Below, piece by piece: positions 9,070 through 16,463 of a DNA stretch of 64,000 bases (positions are counted from its first letter, which is position 1; each line of letters begins with the position of its first letter). Below the pieces are notes generated by a model. The model saw only the letters and a list, made by a program, of their open reading frames with translations. It was not told the DNA's origin and did no database searches. The position numbers and the translations under genes were made by a program. This DNA comes from Maritimibacter fusiformis (GTDB lineage: Bacteria > Pseudomonadota > Alphaproteobacteria > Rhodobacterales > Rhodobacteraceae), in NCBI RefSeq assembly GCF_008086115.1, contig NZ_VSIY01000009.1, forward strand, positions 1-64,000, read 5' to 3'.

Positions 9070-9139
9070 GGCGGGCTTAGCAACTTCGTCGGAAAGTGGA
9101 AACAGAAGAACGCCCGCCAATGGGCCGGGCACCCCGGCC
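9070..9139 (-). promoter_or_regulatory. Candidate attenuator-like leader of cysS
   Basis: Minus-strand RNA after the Cys mini-ORF can form hairpin H1, GGCCGGG-GUG-CCCGGCC (9139-9123, 7 bp). It can also form H2, GGCGGGC (9118-9112) with GCCCGCC (9076-9070). The 3' arm of H1 can instead pair with the 5' arm of H2 (GCCC.GCC-CAUU-GGC.GGGC), so the structures are mutually exclusive. H1 begins five bases after the mini-ORF stop. No U-run follows either hairpin, so a simple intrinsic terminator is not evident. Confidence 0.35.
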
Positions 9140-9143
9140 TATG

Positions 9144-9185
9144 TCAGCAGATAATGCAGCAGATGATGGCGGCGATCGTCTTCAT
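9144..9185 (-). CDS. Possible cysteine-codon leader peptide of cysS (13 residues)
   Basis: The frame ATG ... TGA encodes MKTIAAIICCIIC: three of its last five codons are UGC, and the rest is hydrophobic. It begins nine bases after the DUF1697 stop and ends 98 bases before the cysS start. The position directly before cysteinyl-tRNA synthetase, and the stable hairpin five bases after its stop, are what a cysteine-sensing leader peptide would look like. No clear ribosome-binding site is visible, so translation may depend on coupling to DUF1697. Chance occurrence cannot be excluded from one sequence. Confidence 0.35.
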   Translation of the reverse strand: MKTIAAIICCIIC

Positions 9186-9194
9186 GGCGTGGGT

Positions 9195-9752
9195 TTAGCC
9201 GGTCTGCCCGCCCGCGTCCAGCATTTCGGCCAGCTTGCGCACGGTGTTGAGGTTGCGGCCGGTGATCTCGGTTCCGGTCACGACCTTGCCCAGCCGCTCG
9301 GCCAGTTTCGAGCGCCCGATGCCGCCCGGCGCGTGGAAATGCACGTGCCCGCCGGTGACGCGCAGGTCTTCGTCCGGCGCCCTCAGCGCCTGAAAAAGCG
9401 CCTGATCCAGCACCGGGGCGTCCCAGCAGAAAAAGACGTGGCTCTGGTTGCCCCGCTCCGGCTGAAACGGATGCGCGGCCAGCGCGGCGCGAAAACCCTC
9501 GCCTGACAGGATCAGAACCGGGATGGCACGGCCATAGCGCCCGGCCAGCGCCGCCTCCAGCGCCGCGCGCAGCCCCTCTGCCGGACCTGCCGCGCGAAAC
9601 ACCAGGTTGCCCGAGGCGATGTAACTTTTCACCTCGCCCCAGCCCAGCCCTTCGGCCAGCCCGCGCAACGCCGCCATTTCGACCGCGACGCCGCCCACGT
9701 TGACGCCGCGCAGCAATGCGACCCAATTCGTGCTGGAATCACCGTTCTGCAT
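9195..9752 (-). CDS. DUF1697 domain protein
   Basis: 185 residues from MQNGDSSTNW. The family signature WVALLRGVNVGG (about 10-21) is followed by IASGNLVF and the C-terminal ITGRNLNTVRKLAEM block, all diagnostic of DUF1697. An alternative in-frame ATG at 9770 would add six residues (MATVWR), and that codon shares its CATG with the start of the divergent YjbR gene. The biochemical function of the family is unknown. It is probably transcribed together with the cysS leader region. Confidence 0.85.
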   Translation of the reverse strand: MQNGDSSTNWVALLRGVNVGGVAVEMAALRGLAEGLGWGEVKSYIASGNLVFRAAGPAEGLRAALEAALAGRYGRAIPVLILSGEGFRAALAAHPFQPERGNQSHVFFCWDAPVLDQALFQALRAPDEDLRVTGGHVHFHAPGGIGRSKLAERLGKVVTGTEITGRNLNTVRKLAEMLDAGGQTG

Positions 9753-9768
9753 CCGCCAGACTGTCGCC

Positions 9769-10113
9769 ATGAGCCGCGCCGTCGTCAACGATTTCTGCCG
9801 CGCCCTGCCCGGCGCCGAGTGGTCCGAGCCGTTCGGGCCGGGGCATGACATCTGGAAGGTCGGCGGCAAGATCTTCGCGGCGATGGGCAGCGTCTCGGAC
9901 GGGGTGTCGGTCAAGACCCCGGATGTCGAAACCGCGCAGATGCTGATCGAGGTCGGGGCGGGGAAAAAGGCGCCCTATTTCCACCGCTCCTGGGTGATGA
10001 TCCCGTTCGATGCGGAGGCGGACGAGTTGCACCACCAGCTTTCGCGCAGCTACGACCTGGTGCGCGCCAGCCTCACCAAGAAGGCGCAGGCCGCGCTGCC
10101 GCCGCGCGCCTGA
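9769..10113 (+). CDS. MmcQ/YjbR family DNA-binding-like protein
   Basis: 114 residues starting MSRAVVNDFC. The pattern ALPGAEWSEPFGPGHDIWKVGGKIFAAMG and the later HRSWVMIPFDA match the small CyaY-like YjbR fold. It is divergent from DUF1697, with at most 16 bases between the starts, and its stop directly abuts the stop of the convergent channel gene (TGA|TCA at 10111-10116). There is no dedicated upstream region, so the promoter must lie inside DUF1697. The role is unknown; family members are only broadly linked to DNA binding. Confidence 0.82.
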   Translation: MSRAVVNDFCRALPGAEWSEPFGPGHDIWKVGGKIFAAMGSVSDGVSVKTPDVETAQMLIEVGAGKKAPYFHRSWVMIPFDAEADELHHQLSRSYDLVRASLTKKAQAALPPRA

Positions 10114-11118
10114 TCAGGCCTCTGCCGCATTGGTCTTGACGGCCAGAACCCCCTTGACCCAAAGCTGCCCGACCTTCACCGCGATCCACGGGATGATCAG
10201 CGTCGCCGCCACCAGCGCAAGGCCCCCGATCACCCGGAACGCCTCGCCCTGCCCGGCCGCGCCCAGCACCATCATCAGCGAGGAAAACGCCGCCAGCGGA
10301 AAGGTGAACGCGCCCCAGAGCGCGCTGAACCCCGCCTCGGTCAGCCAGCGCACACGGACCACGAGGGCCGCGAAGATCGCGATGGCCACGACGCCGAACA
10401 CCAACCCCAGCATGGTCTGCCCCAACAGCATCGCCACGGTGCCCAGAAGGCTCGCCGGGGCCAGGTGAATGGCCAGAAGCGGGCGCAGGGGTGCCGGCAC
10501 CTCGCGCCGCACCAGTTGCATGGCCGAGGCCCCCCAGATCGCCAGCGCCATCACCAGCGTGGCCCAGAAGATCGAGGTCGACAGCGTCACCCAGCCCAGC
10601 GTTACGCCCGCGATCGGGGCCACGATGAAGCCCACGAAGGTCAGGTGAAACACCGGCGTGACCGTGCGCGCCTCGGCCGGGCCGGTCACCAGGAACCGGA
10701 TCACCAGCGCCAGGATCAGCGCATGCCCGGCCAGCCCGATCCCCAGCACGACCGGCGCCGCCGCCGGCCAGAAGGCCAGGGCGGCCAGCGTCAGCAGCAT
10801 CGCGCTCATCGTCATCGCCGCCAGACCGGAGCGGCCCGGAAGCACCTTGAGGTCCTCGGTCACCACGCCGGGGCGGCGCACCACCTTGGTGCCGTAGGCG
10901 ACCAGCGCAAAGAGATACAGCAGCGTCACCGCCCCCATCAGCGCCTGCCCGGCCCCGGGCGTGATGCCGAAGGCGTCCGAGGCGCGCAGCCAGGCCACCG
11001 ACAGGCCGGTCAGACCCAGGATCGGCGGAAAGATCGCCGGTGGCGTGCGCCGCCACAGCCCCGGTTTCGGCGTGGCGAACCGGTCAGGCCGGGGGCTGGG
11101 AAATCTGGGGGTCTGCAT
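10114..11118 (-). CDS. SLAC1/TehA-family (TDT) anion channel or tellurite-resistance-like membrane protein
   Basis: 334 residues from MQTPRFPSPRP. After a basic, proline-rich N-terminus there are about ten hydrophobic helices, including PPILGLTGLSVAWLRASDAFG (35-55), the pattern that opens TehA/SLAC1 proteins, and FSALWGAFTFPLAAFSSLMM later. This matches the five-hairpin TDT architecture of the inner membrane. In Rhodobacterales such genes are often annotated as tellurium resistance, but the substrate cannot be read from sequence. An upstream GTG at 11136 is a less likely start. Confidence 0.75.
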   Translation of the reverse strand: MQTPRFPSPRPDRFATPKPGLWRRTPPAIFPPILGLTGLSVAWLRASDAFGITPGAGQALMGAVTLLYLFALVAYGTKVVRRPGVVTEDLKVLPGRSGLAAMTMSAMLLTLAALAFWPAAAPVVLGIGLAGHALILALVIRFLVTGPAEARTVTPVFHLTFVGFIVAPIAGVTLGWVTLSTSIFWATLVMALAIWGASAMQLVRREVPAPLRPLLAIHLAPASLLGTVAMLLGQTMLGLVFGVVAIAIFAALVVRVRWLTEAGFSALWGAFTFPLAAFSSLMMVLGAAGQGEAFRVIGGLALVAATLIIPWIAVKVGQLWVKGVLAVKTNAAEA

Positions 11119-11195
11119 GGCATCGTCTCCTGTCACTGGTCCTGAAATGGCCCCGCCCGGAGCCCTTTTCCATGCGCCCGGTGGTCGCGGGCCGG

Positions 11196-12485
11196 CTACT
11201 TGCGGATCAGCCGCCGCCGCACCGCCCGACCCATCAGCCAGACCGCCAGCACCACCGGCACCACCAGGGCGGCCTTGGTCCAGCCCTTGTCGATCTCCAG
11301 CCGCGTGGCCACTGGCTCGGCCATGTAGGCCAAAAGCGACACCGCGTAATAGCTGATCGCCACCACCGACAGGCCCTCGACGGTTTCCTGCAGGCGAAGC
11401 TGCAGATCCGCGCGCCGGTCCATGCTTTCCAGCAGCGCCTGGTTCTGCGCCGACCGCTCGACATCGACCCGGGTGCGCAAGAGGTCGCTGGCGCGCATCG
11501 CCCGTTCGGCCATGTCGCCCAACTGGCGTTCGACCGACTTGACCGTGCGCATGGCCGGGTCATAGCGGCGCATCATGAACTCGTGAAAGGTCTGGCGCCC
11601 GTCCCAACGCTCCTCGCGCATCACCGCGATGCGGTCGGTGACGATCGCCTCATAGGCCCGGGTCGCGCCGAAGCGAAACGAGGTGCGGGCGTGCAGGGTC
11701 TCAAGCTCTGCCGAGATCTGCAACAGCTCGCCCAACTCGGCCTCATGCGCCCGGCCCTCGCCCGACAGGCCGCTGACCAGCCCCGACAATTCGCCCTCGA
11801 TCACCCCCAGTCGGCCCTGCACGGCCCGCGCCCGCGCCAGCCCCAGCATCGACATGGTCTTGTAGGTCTCGATCTCGCTGATGCGCTGCACGATGCGCCC
11901 GACCCGGCGCTCGGTGACGCCGGGGGCGGCGAACACGGCAAAGCGCATGTGGCCGCCCGGGTCGATGCGGAAATCCCCCGCCACCACCGCAGCCCGGTCA
12001 AGCACATGCGCCGCCGCCAGGCTCTCGGGCACGAACCAGTCGTCGATTTTGGTGCGCATGCTGTCGTCATCCGCCATCCGCTCGACCCGGATCAGCGCCG
12101 AGGTGATGCGCACCCCCGGCGCCTCGGCCAGCCAGTCCTCGGGAAAGATGTCGAACATGGCCGGATCGAACGGGCGCGCGGCATTGCCGTCGCCAAAGAG
12201 CGTGTAAGTGACGAACTCGGTATGCTGCTCCCATTTCAGCCGGTGCTTGCCCAGCTGGCCGGAATAATGGTTGGCCCCGGGGCCGGGATGCGGCGCGCCG
12301 AACCGGTCCAGCAGATCGACCAGGTGCGCCACGTCCGCCGCCCGGTCGCGCCCGGCGGCATCCTCGGGCCGCTTGATCGCCAGGAAGGCGGCGAAACACG
12401 GCACCGTCAGCGCCGGAAACGGGCGCGCGTGCAGCTCGTTGGCCAGCGCATAGCGCAGCTCATGGTCCTGAATCTGCGCCATCAT
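11196..12485 (-). CDS. DUF3422 family membrane protein
   Basis: 429 residues. The conserved N-terminal block HELRYALANELHARPFPAL (about 8-26) and KRPEDAAGRD identify DUF3422. The middle is helical, with likely coiled-coil around residues 290-370. Two transmembrane helices close the protein (about 366-385 and 397-416), followed by a basic tail RAVRRRLIRK. It starts with tandem ATGs. The stop of a 30-codon frame opened by the upstream R1 repeat (ATG at 12574, TGA at 12484-12482) overlaps them. Function unknown. Confidence 0.8.
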   Translation of the reverse strand: MMAQIQDHELRYALANELHARPFPALTVPCFAAFLAIKRPEDAAGRDRAADVAHLVDLLDRFGAPHPGPGANHYSGQLGKHRLKWEQHTEFVTYTLFGDGNAARPFDPAMFDIFPEDWLAEAPGVRITSALIRVERMADDDSMRTKIDDWFVPESLAAAHVLDRAAVVAGDFRIDPGGHMRFAVFAAPGVTERRVGRIVQRISEIETYKTMSMLGLARARAVQGRLGVIEGELSGLVSGLSGEGRAHEAELGELLQISAELETLHARTSFRFGATRAYEAIVTDRIAVMREERWDGRQTFHEFMMRRYDPAMRTVKSVERQLGDMAERAMRASDLLRTRVDVERSAQNQALLESMDRRADLQLRLQETVEGLSVVAISYYAVSLLAYMAEPVATRLEIDKGWTKAALVVPVVLAVWLMGRAVRRRLIRK

Positions 12486-12570
12486 CCGCGCCCCGGGTCG
12501 TGATCCTGCGCTCTCGATAGCGCATTCACGGCCACCCGGCCAGCGCCGCCATGTCGCGCCCCGTCGCCCT

Positions 12571-12649
12571 TCATCTTGGCGAAATACTCCGGGAGGGGTC
12601 CGGGGAGGGCTGGCCCTCCCCGGTCGGTCGCCCGGGGCAACGCCCGGGC
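12571..12649 (-). repeat. Interspersed repeat R1, copy C, with two hairpins
   Basis: On the minus strand the core GGAGTATTTCGCCAAGATG (12592-12572) lies 86 bases before DUF3422. Two perfect hairpins between it and the preceding gene, GCCCGGG/CCCGGGC (12630-12649) and CCGGGGAGGG/CCCTCCCCGG (12600-12623), probably end the decarboxylase transcript. The motif ATG starts a 30-codon frame (MKGDGARHGG...) whose TGA overlaps the DUF3422 ATGATG start. Confidence 0.62.
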
Positions 12650-12656
12650 GAAACCG

Positions 12657-13814
12657 CTACAGCACGATCACGTCGAGCGGCGGAAAGCCGTTGAACCCGA
12701 CCGAGGAATAGGCCGAGGTGTAGGCGCCGGTGTTGCGGATCACCACCCGGTCGCCCGCCTTCAGCGTCATCGGCAGCATCACCGGGCGCTTTTCATACAG
12801 CACATCGGCGGAATCGCAGGACGGCCCGGCCAGGATGCACGGCCCCATCGCGTCATGGTCGCGCGGCGTGGTGAACTGGTAGCGGATCGCCTCGCCCTCG
12901 GTCTCGGCCAGGCCCGAAAAGCGGCCGATGTCGAGATAGACCCAGCGGTGCGTGTCGTCGGCGGATTTCTTCGACACCAGCACCGCCTCGGCAAGGATCA
13001 GGCCCGCCTCGGCAACCATGCCCCGGCCCGGCTCGGCCATCACGCGGGGCACGGCGCCGAAACGCTCGGTCACCAGGTCCATCACCTGCGCGCCATAGCG
13101 GGTCGGCGTCTCGACCGCATCGCCGTAGAACGCCGGAAAGCCGCCGCCGATGTTCAGCACGCTCAGCTCGTGCCCCGCCGCCTGCAGCCCGCGCCAGATT
13201 TCCGCGACATGGTCGAGCACACCCGCCCACATCTCCGGCCGCCGGGTCTGCGAGCCGACATGGAACGACAGCCCCACCGGGCGGAGGCCCAGCGCCACGG
13301 CGCGGTCGAACAGCTCCGGCACCATCGTGGCGCGGCAGCCGAACTTGCGGCTGAGCGGCCAGTCGGCCTGGGAGTTTTCCACCAGCACGCGGATATAGAC
13401 CTCGGCGCCGGGCGCGTTGTCGGCGATCTTCTCGAGCTCTTCCTCGGCGTCGGCGGCGAACAGCGTCACCCCGGCCTGGTGGGCAAAGGCGATGTCGCCG
13501 GCCTTCTTCACGGTGTTGCCGAACGAGATATGCGCCGCATCGGCACCCTGCGACAGGCACAGTTCGATCTCGCCGCGCGAGGCGGCATCGAAGCAAGACC
13601 CCTCGGCCACCAGCCGCTCGATGATTTCGCGGGTCGGGTTGGCCTTCACCGCATAGTGGATACGCGCAAAGCCCAGCCCGGCTTTCAAGGCGCGGTATTG
13701 CATGGATACACGCTCGATATCGAGCACCAGCGTCGGGCGGTCGACCACGGCGGTGGCGGCGAAGGCGTCAAGGCGGGAAGACAGCGCAAAGGCGCCGTGT
13801 GCAACGTGGGTCAT
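12657..13814 (-). CDS. Ornithine/lysine decarboxylase, fold-type III (PLP)
   Basis: 385 residues. A Group IV decarboxylase of the alanine-racemase fold, making putrescine (or cadaverine) for polyamine synthesis. Seen motifs are YAVKANP with PLP lysine K57, [32 protein letters not shown] (phosphate site), and [14 protein letters not shown] with the conserved Cys at about 333. ATG at 13814 is chosen because GGAG lies six bases upstream; an earlier ATG at 13820 touches that GGAG. Ornithine specificity is likely but not proven, and some close homologues act on lysine as well. A possible speF leader lies upstream. Confidence 0.88.
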   Translation of the reverse strand: MTHVAHGAFALSSRLDAFAATAVVDRPTLVLDIERVSMQYRALKAGLGFARIHYAVKANPTREIIERLVAEGSCFDAASRGEIELCLSQGADAAHISFGNTVKKAGDIAFAHQAGVTLFAADAEEELEKIADNAPGAEVYIRVLVENSQADWPLSRKFGCRATMVPELFDRAVALGLRPVGLSFHVGSQTRRPEMWAGVLDHVAEIWRGLQAAGHELSVLNIGGGFPAFYGDAVETPTRYGAQVMDLVTERFGAVPRVMAEPGRGMVAEAGLILAEAVLVSKKSADDTHRWVYLDIGRFSGLAETEGEAIRYQFTTPRDHDAMGPCILAGPSCDSADVLYEKRPVMLPMTLKAGDRVVIRNTGAYTSAYSSVGFNGFPPLDVIVL

Positions 13815-13885
13815 CTGCATCTCCAACAGACAGGGGAAAACCCCAAGGTTCCAAGGAGACGTTACCGTCGCTGCATAAACGCGAG
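13815..13885 (-). promoter_or_regulatory. Structured 5' leader of the decarboxylase; possible speF-type RNA
   Basis: Immediately before the start, RNA UCUCC (13859-13855) can pair with GGAGA (13824-13820), which contains the ribosome-binding site. The enclosed loop can form GGGG-UUUU-CCCC (13844-13833) or AACC-UUGG-GGUU. A structured element named speF is known upstream of alphaproteobacterial ornithine decarboxylases. I infer this could be one, but I cannot confirm its consensus here. Confidence 0.35.
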
Positions 13886-14011
13886 CCGGGAGGCGTGGCC
13901 AGAGGCGCGTGCGTTGGCGTCCTGATCGCGCATTTGGGACAAGTTGCGTCGCCGATCAAGAGTTTTTTCGCGAGGGGTGCATTTTTTTTGCCCCCCGGGC
14001 TAAACCGTCGC

Positions 14012-14554
14012 ATGACCCGGCTGATCCTGTTCAACAAACCCCACGGCGTGCTGACCCAGTTCACCGACACACGCAGCCCCACGCCGCGCCCCACGCTGTC
14101 GGATTTCATCGACATTCCAGGGGTTTACCCGGCGGGGCGGCTGGATCGCGACAGCGAGGGGCTGGTGCTTCTGACCGACGACGGACGCTTGCAGGCGCGC
14201 ATCGCCTCGCCGCGCCACAAGATGGAAAAAACCTACCTGGTGCAGGTCGAGGGCGCGCCGGACGAGGCCGACCTCGCCCCGCTTCGCGACGGTGTCGTGC
14301 TGAAAGACGGCCCCACCCGGCCCGCCCGCGCCCGCCTGATCGCCCCGCCCGCGCTCTGGCCGCGCGACCCGCCGGTCAGGAGTCGCAAGACCGTGCCCGA
14401 TGCCTGGATCGAACTGACCCTGACCGAGGGCCGCAACCGCCAGGTCCGGCGCATGACGGCGGCCATCGGCCTGCCGACGCTGCGACTGGTGCGCTGGCGC
14501 ATCGGGCCATGGTCGCTGGACGGGCTGGAGCCGGGGGCGTGGCGCGAGGGGTGA
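14012..14554 (+). CDS. 23S rRNA pseudouridine synthase, RluE-like
   Basis: 180 residues beginning [19 protein letters not shown]. Small RsuA/RluB/E/F-type synthase without an N-terminal S4 domain. The catalytic motif is [17 protein letters not shown], with Asp at about residue 45, and [21 protein letters not shown] sits near the C-terminus. Length and the absence of S4 point to RluE, which modifies U2457 (E. coli numbering) of 23S rRNA. It is transcribed alone, divergent from the decarboxylase. A run of eight T (13982-13989) lies upstream. Confidence 0.85.
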   Translation: MTRLILFNKPHGVLTQFTDTRSPTPRPTLSDFIDIPGVYPAGRLDRDSEGLVLLTDDGRLQARIASPRHKMEKTYLVQVEGAPDEADLAPLRDGVVLKDGPTRPARARLIAPPALWPRDPPVRSRKTVPDAWIELTLTEGRNRQVRRMTAAIGLPTLRLVRWRIGPWSLDGLEPGAWREG

Positions 14555-14598
14555 CGTCATCAAGACAGCGGGATACCGCAGATCAGGACAGGCAACCG

Positions 14599-14683
14599 AG
14601 GTTTGCGCCCGGCACGAGGGTGGGCGCACTTCGCGCCCGCCCTGGGGGCGGGTCGGGCGCGAACCGGATCGCAAGCGATCCGG
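14599..14683. repeat. Interspersed repeat R2, copy 2 (inverted relative to copy 1)
   Basis: Its reverse complement reads CCGGATCGC-TT-GCGATCCGG, then GTTCGCGCCCGACCCGCC, CCAGGGCGGGCGCGAA and GCGCCCACCCTCG, then GCCGGGCGCAAACCT. It follows copy 1 almost base by base, with compensating differences in the stems, so the structure appears conserved. It lies between the pseudouridine synthase gene and a small AT-richer orphan gene. The rest of 14555-14778 shows nothing else recognisable. Confidence 0.55.
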
Positions 14684-14778
14684 GGCAAAGGAAGCTGCGT
14701 CACTTCTGCTGCACTGGGGGCTTGACCGTTGATATGACACTTCCACGCGACTACGCGAATTCAGAATGAGGAACGAAA

Positions 14779-14964
14779 ATGTTAAACCTAAAATATGAGA
14801 CAGTGTTCCGACGCTCGAACTGCCCAGACTTCATCAAGGCACTCAAGGCGGCCAAGCGAAACCAACTTTCAGTCCATTCGGGAAGGATTGAGGTTTTGGA
14901 GGTTGCTCCCAAGCTTTCTGAGGATGGTCGACTGATCGAATTCAGACTGGTCTGGTCTCAATGA
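14779..14964 (+). CDS. Small hypothetical protein, atypical composition
   Basis: 61 residues starting MLNLKYETVFRRS; basic N-terminal half, mixed C-terminal half, no signal peptide or membrane segment. A GAGGA ribosome-binding site lies nine bases upstream and a perfect terminator begins at the stop codon, which supports a real gene. G+C is about 51% over the counted 14821-14940, well below its neighbours, suggesting recent acquisition. I do not recognise the family. It sits beside R2 copy 2. Confidence 0.6.
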   Translation: MLNLKYETVFRRSNCPDFIKALKAAKRNQLSVHSGRIEVLEVAPKLSEDGRLIEFRLVWSQ

Positions 14965-14965
14965 A

Positions 14966-14995
14966 AAAGGCCCCGCCGTCGCCAGCGGGGCCTTT
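14966..14995. terminator. Bidirectional rho-independent terminator
   Basis: Stem AAAGGCCCCGC/GCGGGGCCTTT (11 bp, loop of eight bases) has A-tract and T-tract ends, so it can work on both strands. It serves the small orphan gene (plus) and pntB (minus, stop at 15015). Confidence 0.88.
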
Positions 14996-15014
14996 CAATC
15001 ATTCATCGCAGGTC

Positions 15015-16448
15015 TCAGTCGAGAAGCGGGATCAGGCTGTCCATCGAGGCCTTCGCGTCGCCGTAGAACATCCGCGTGTTGTCCTTGTAGAACAGCGGGT
15101 TCTCGATGCCCGAGTAGCCGGTGCCCTGGCCGCGCTTGGACACGAACACCTGCTTGGCCTTCCACACCTCCAGCACCGGCATGCCGGCGATCGGCGAGTT
15201 CGGGTCTTCCTGGGCGGCCGGGTTCACGATGTCGTTGGAGCCGATCACGATCACCACGTCGGTCGAGGGGAAATCGTCGTTGATCTCATCCATCTCCAGC
15301 ACGATGTCATAGGGCACCTTGGCCTCGGCCAGCAGCACGTTCATGTGCCCCGGCAGGCGGCCGGCGACCGGGTGGATGCCGAAGCGCACGTTCTTGCCCT
15401 TGGCGCGCAGTTTCTTGGTCAGGTCCGCCACCGCGTTCTGCGCCTGGGCCACCGCCATGCCGTAGCCCGGCACGATGATGACGCTGTCGGCGTCGTTCAG
15501 CGCGGCCGCCACGCCATCGGCGTCGATGGCGATCTGCTCGCCCTCGATCGCCATCTGCTCGCCCTGCGGGCCGCCGAAGCCGCCGAGGATCACCGAGATG
15601 AAGGATCGGTTCATCGCCACGCACATGATGTAGGACAGGATCGCACCGGACGAGCCGACCAGCGCGCCGACCACGATCAACAGATCATTGCCCAGCGAGA
15701 ACCCGATCGCCGCCGCGGCCCAGCCCGAGTAGGAGTTCAGCATCGAGACCACCACCGGCATGTCGGCGCCGCCGATGCCCATGATCAGGTGATAGCCGAT
15801 GAAGAACGCAAGCAGCGTCATCAGGATCAGCGTCCAGATGCCGGAGCCGTTGAGATACATGATCAGCAGCACCAGCGAGCCCAGCGCGGCGCCCGCGTTC
15901 AGCGCGTGACCGCCCGGCAGCTTGACCGCGGCGGAGGAGAGCTTGCCCGCGAGCTTGCCGAAGGCGATCACCGAGCCGGTGAAGGTCACCGCGCCGATGA
16001 ACACGCCCAGAAACAGCTCGACCCGCAGGATCGACTGCTCGACCGCGTCCTTCTTGGCGACCGTGGCGGCAAAACCGTCAAGCGCCTGTCTCGCCACCTC
16101 GTCCATCCCCAGCACGCGGGTCAGTTCGAGGTCGGCGTTGAAGCCCACGAAGACGGCGGCAAGGCCGACCAGCGAGTGCATGGCCGCGACCAGTTGCGGC
16201 ATCTCGGTCATCTGCACGCGCCGGGCGATATAGGTGCCGATCATGCCCCCGCCGAGGATCAGCACCAGCGACACCGGCCACAGGCCCGAGCCGGGGCCGA
16301 GCAGGGTGGCGAAGACCGCCAGCGCCATGCCGACGATGCCATACCAGACCGCGCGCTTGGCGCTTTCCTGCCCCGACAGCCCGCCGAGCGAGAGGATGAA
16401 GAGGACGGCCGCGACGATATAGGCGGCGGTGGTGAATCCGAAGTCCAT
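15015..16448 (-). CDS. pntB: NAD(P) transhydrogenase subunit beta
   Basis: 477 residues. Membrane domain (dII) with about nine helices in residues 1-260, then the NADP(H)-binding domain d[15 protein letters not shown] (about 325-336), [21 protein letters not shown] and [15 protein letters not shown], ending with [20 protein letters not shown]. Couples proton entry to hydride transfer from NADH to NADP+, supplying NADPH at the inner membrane. It starts 15 bases after pntA, with AGAGGG upstream. Length and motifs are standard. Confidence 0.95.
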   Translation of the reverse strand: MDFGFTTAAYIVAAVLFILSLGGLSGQESAKRAVWYGIVGMALAVFATLLGPGSGLWPVSLVLILGGGMIGTYIARRVQMTEMPQLVAAMHSLVGLAAVFVGFNADLELTRVLGMDEVARQALDGFAATVAKKDAVEQSILRVELFLGVFIGAVTFTGSVIAFGKLAGKLSSAAVKLPGGHALNAGAALGSLVLLIMYLNGSGIWTLILMTLLAFFIGYHLIMGIGGADMPVVVSMLNSYSGWAAAAIGFSLGNDLLIVVGALVGSSGAILSYIMCVAMNRSFISVILGGFGGPQGEQMAIEGEQIAIDADGVAAALNDADSVIIVPGYGMAVAQAQNAVADLTKKLRAKGKNVRFGIHPVAGRLPGHMNVLLAEAKVPYDIVLEMDEINDDFPSTDVVIVIGSNDIVNPAAQEDPNSPIAGMPVLEVWKAKQVFVSKRGQGTGYSGIENPLFYKDNTRMFYGDAKASMDSLIPLLD

Positions 16449-16463
16449 TGCCCTGCCCTCTCT

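Noticed and set aside
9700..9768. Longer N-terminus for the YjbR protein (MTPRSNATQFV...)
   Set aside because: The extension lies inside the DUF1697 coding region, is not family-like, and MSRAVVNDFC is the usual YjbR start.
13982..13989. Run of eight T upstream of the rluE-like gene as a terminator or phase-variable tract
   Set aside because: Only a weak GGGG/CCCC pairing surrounds it, no coding frame crosses it, and the gene start lies 22 bases downstream.
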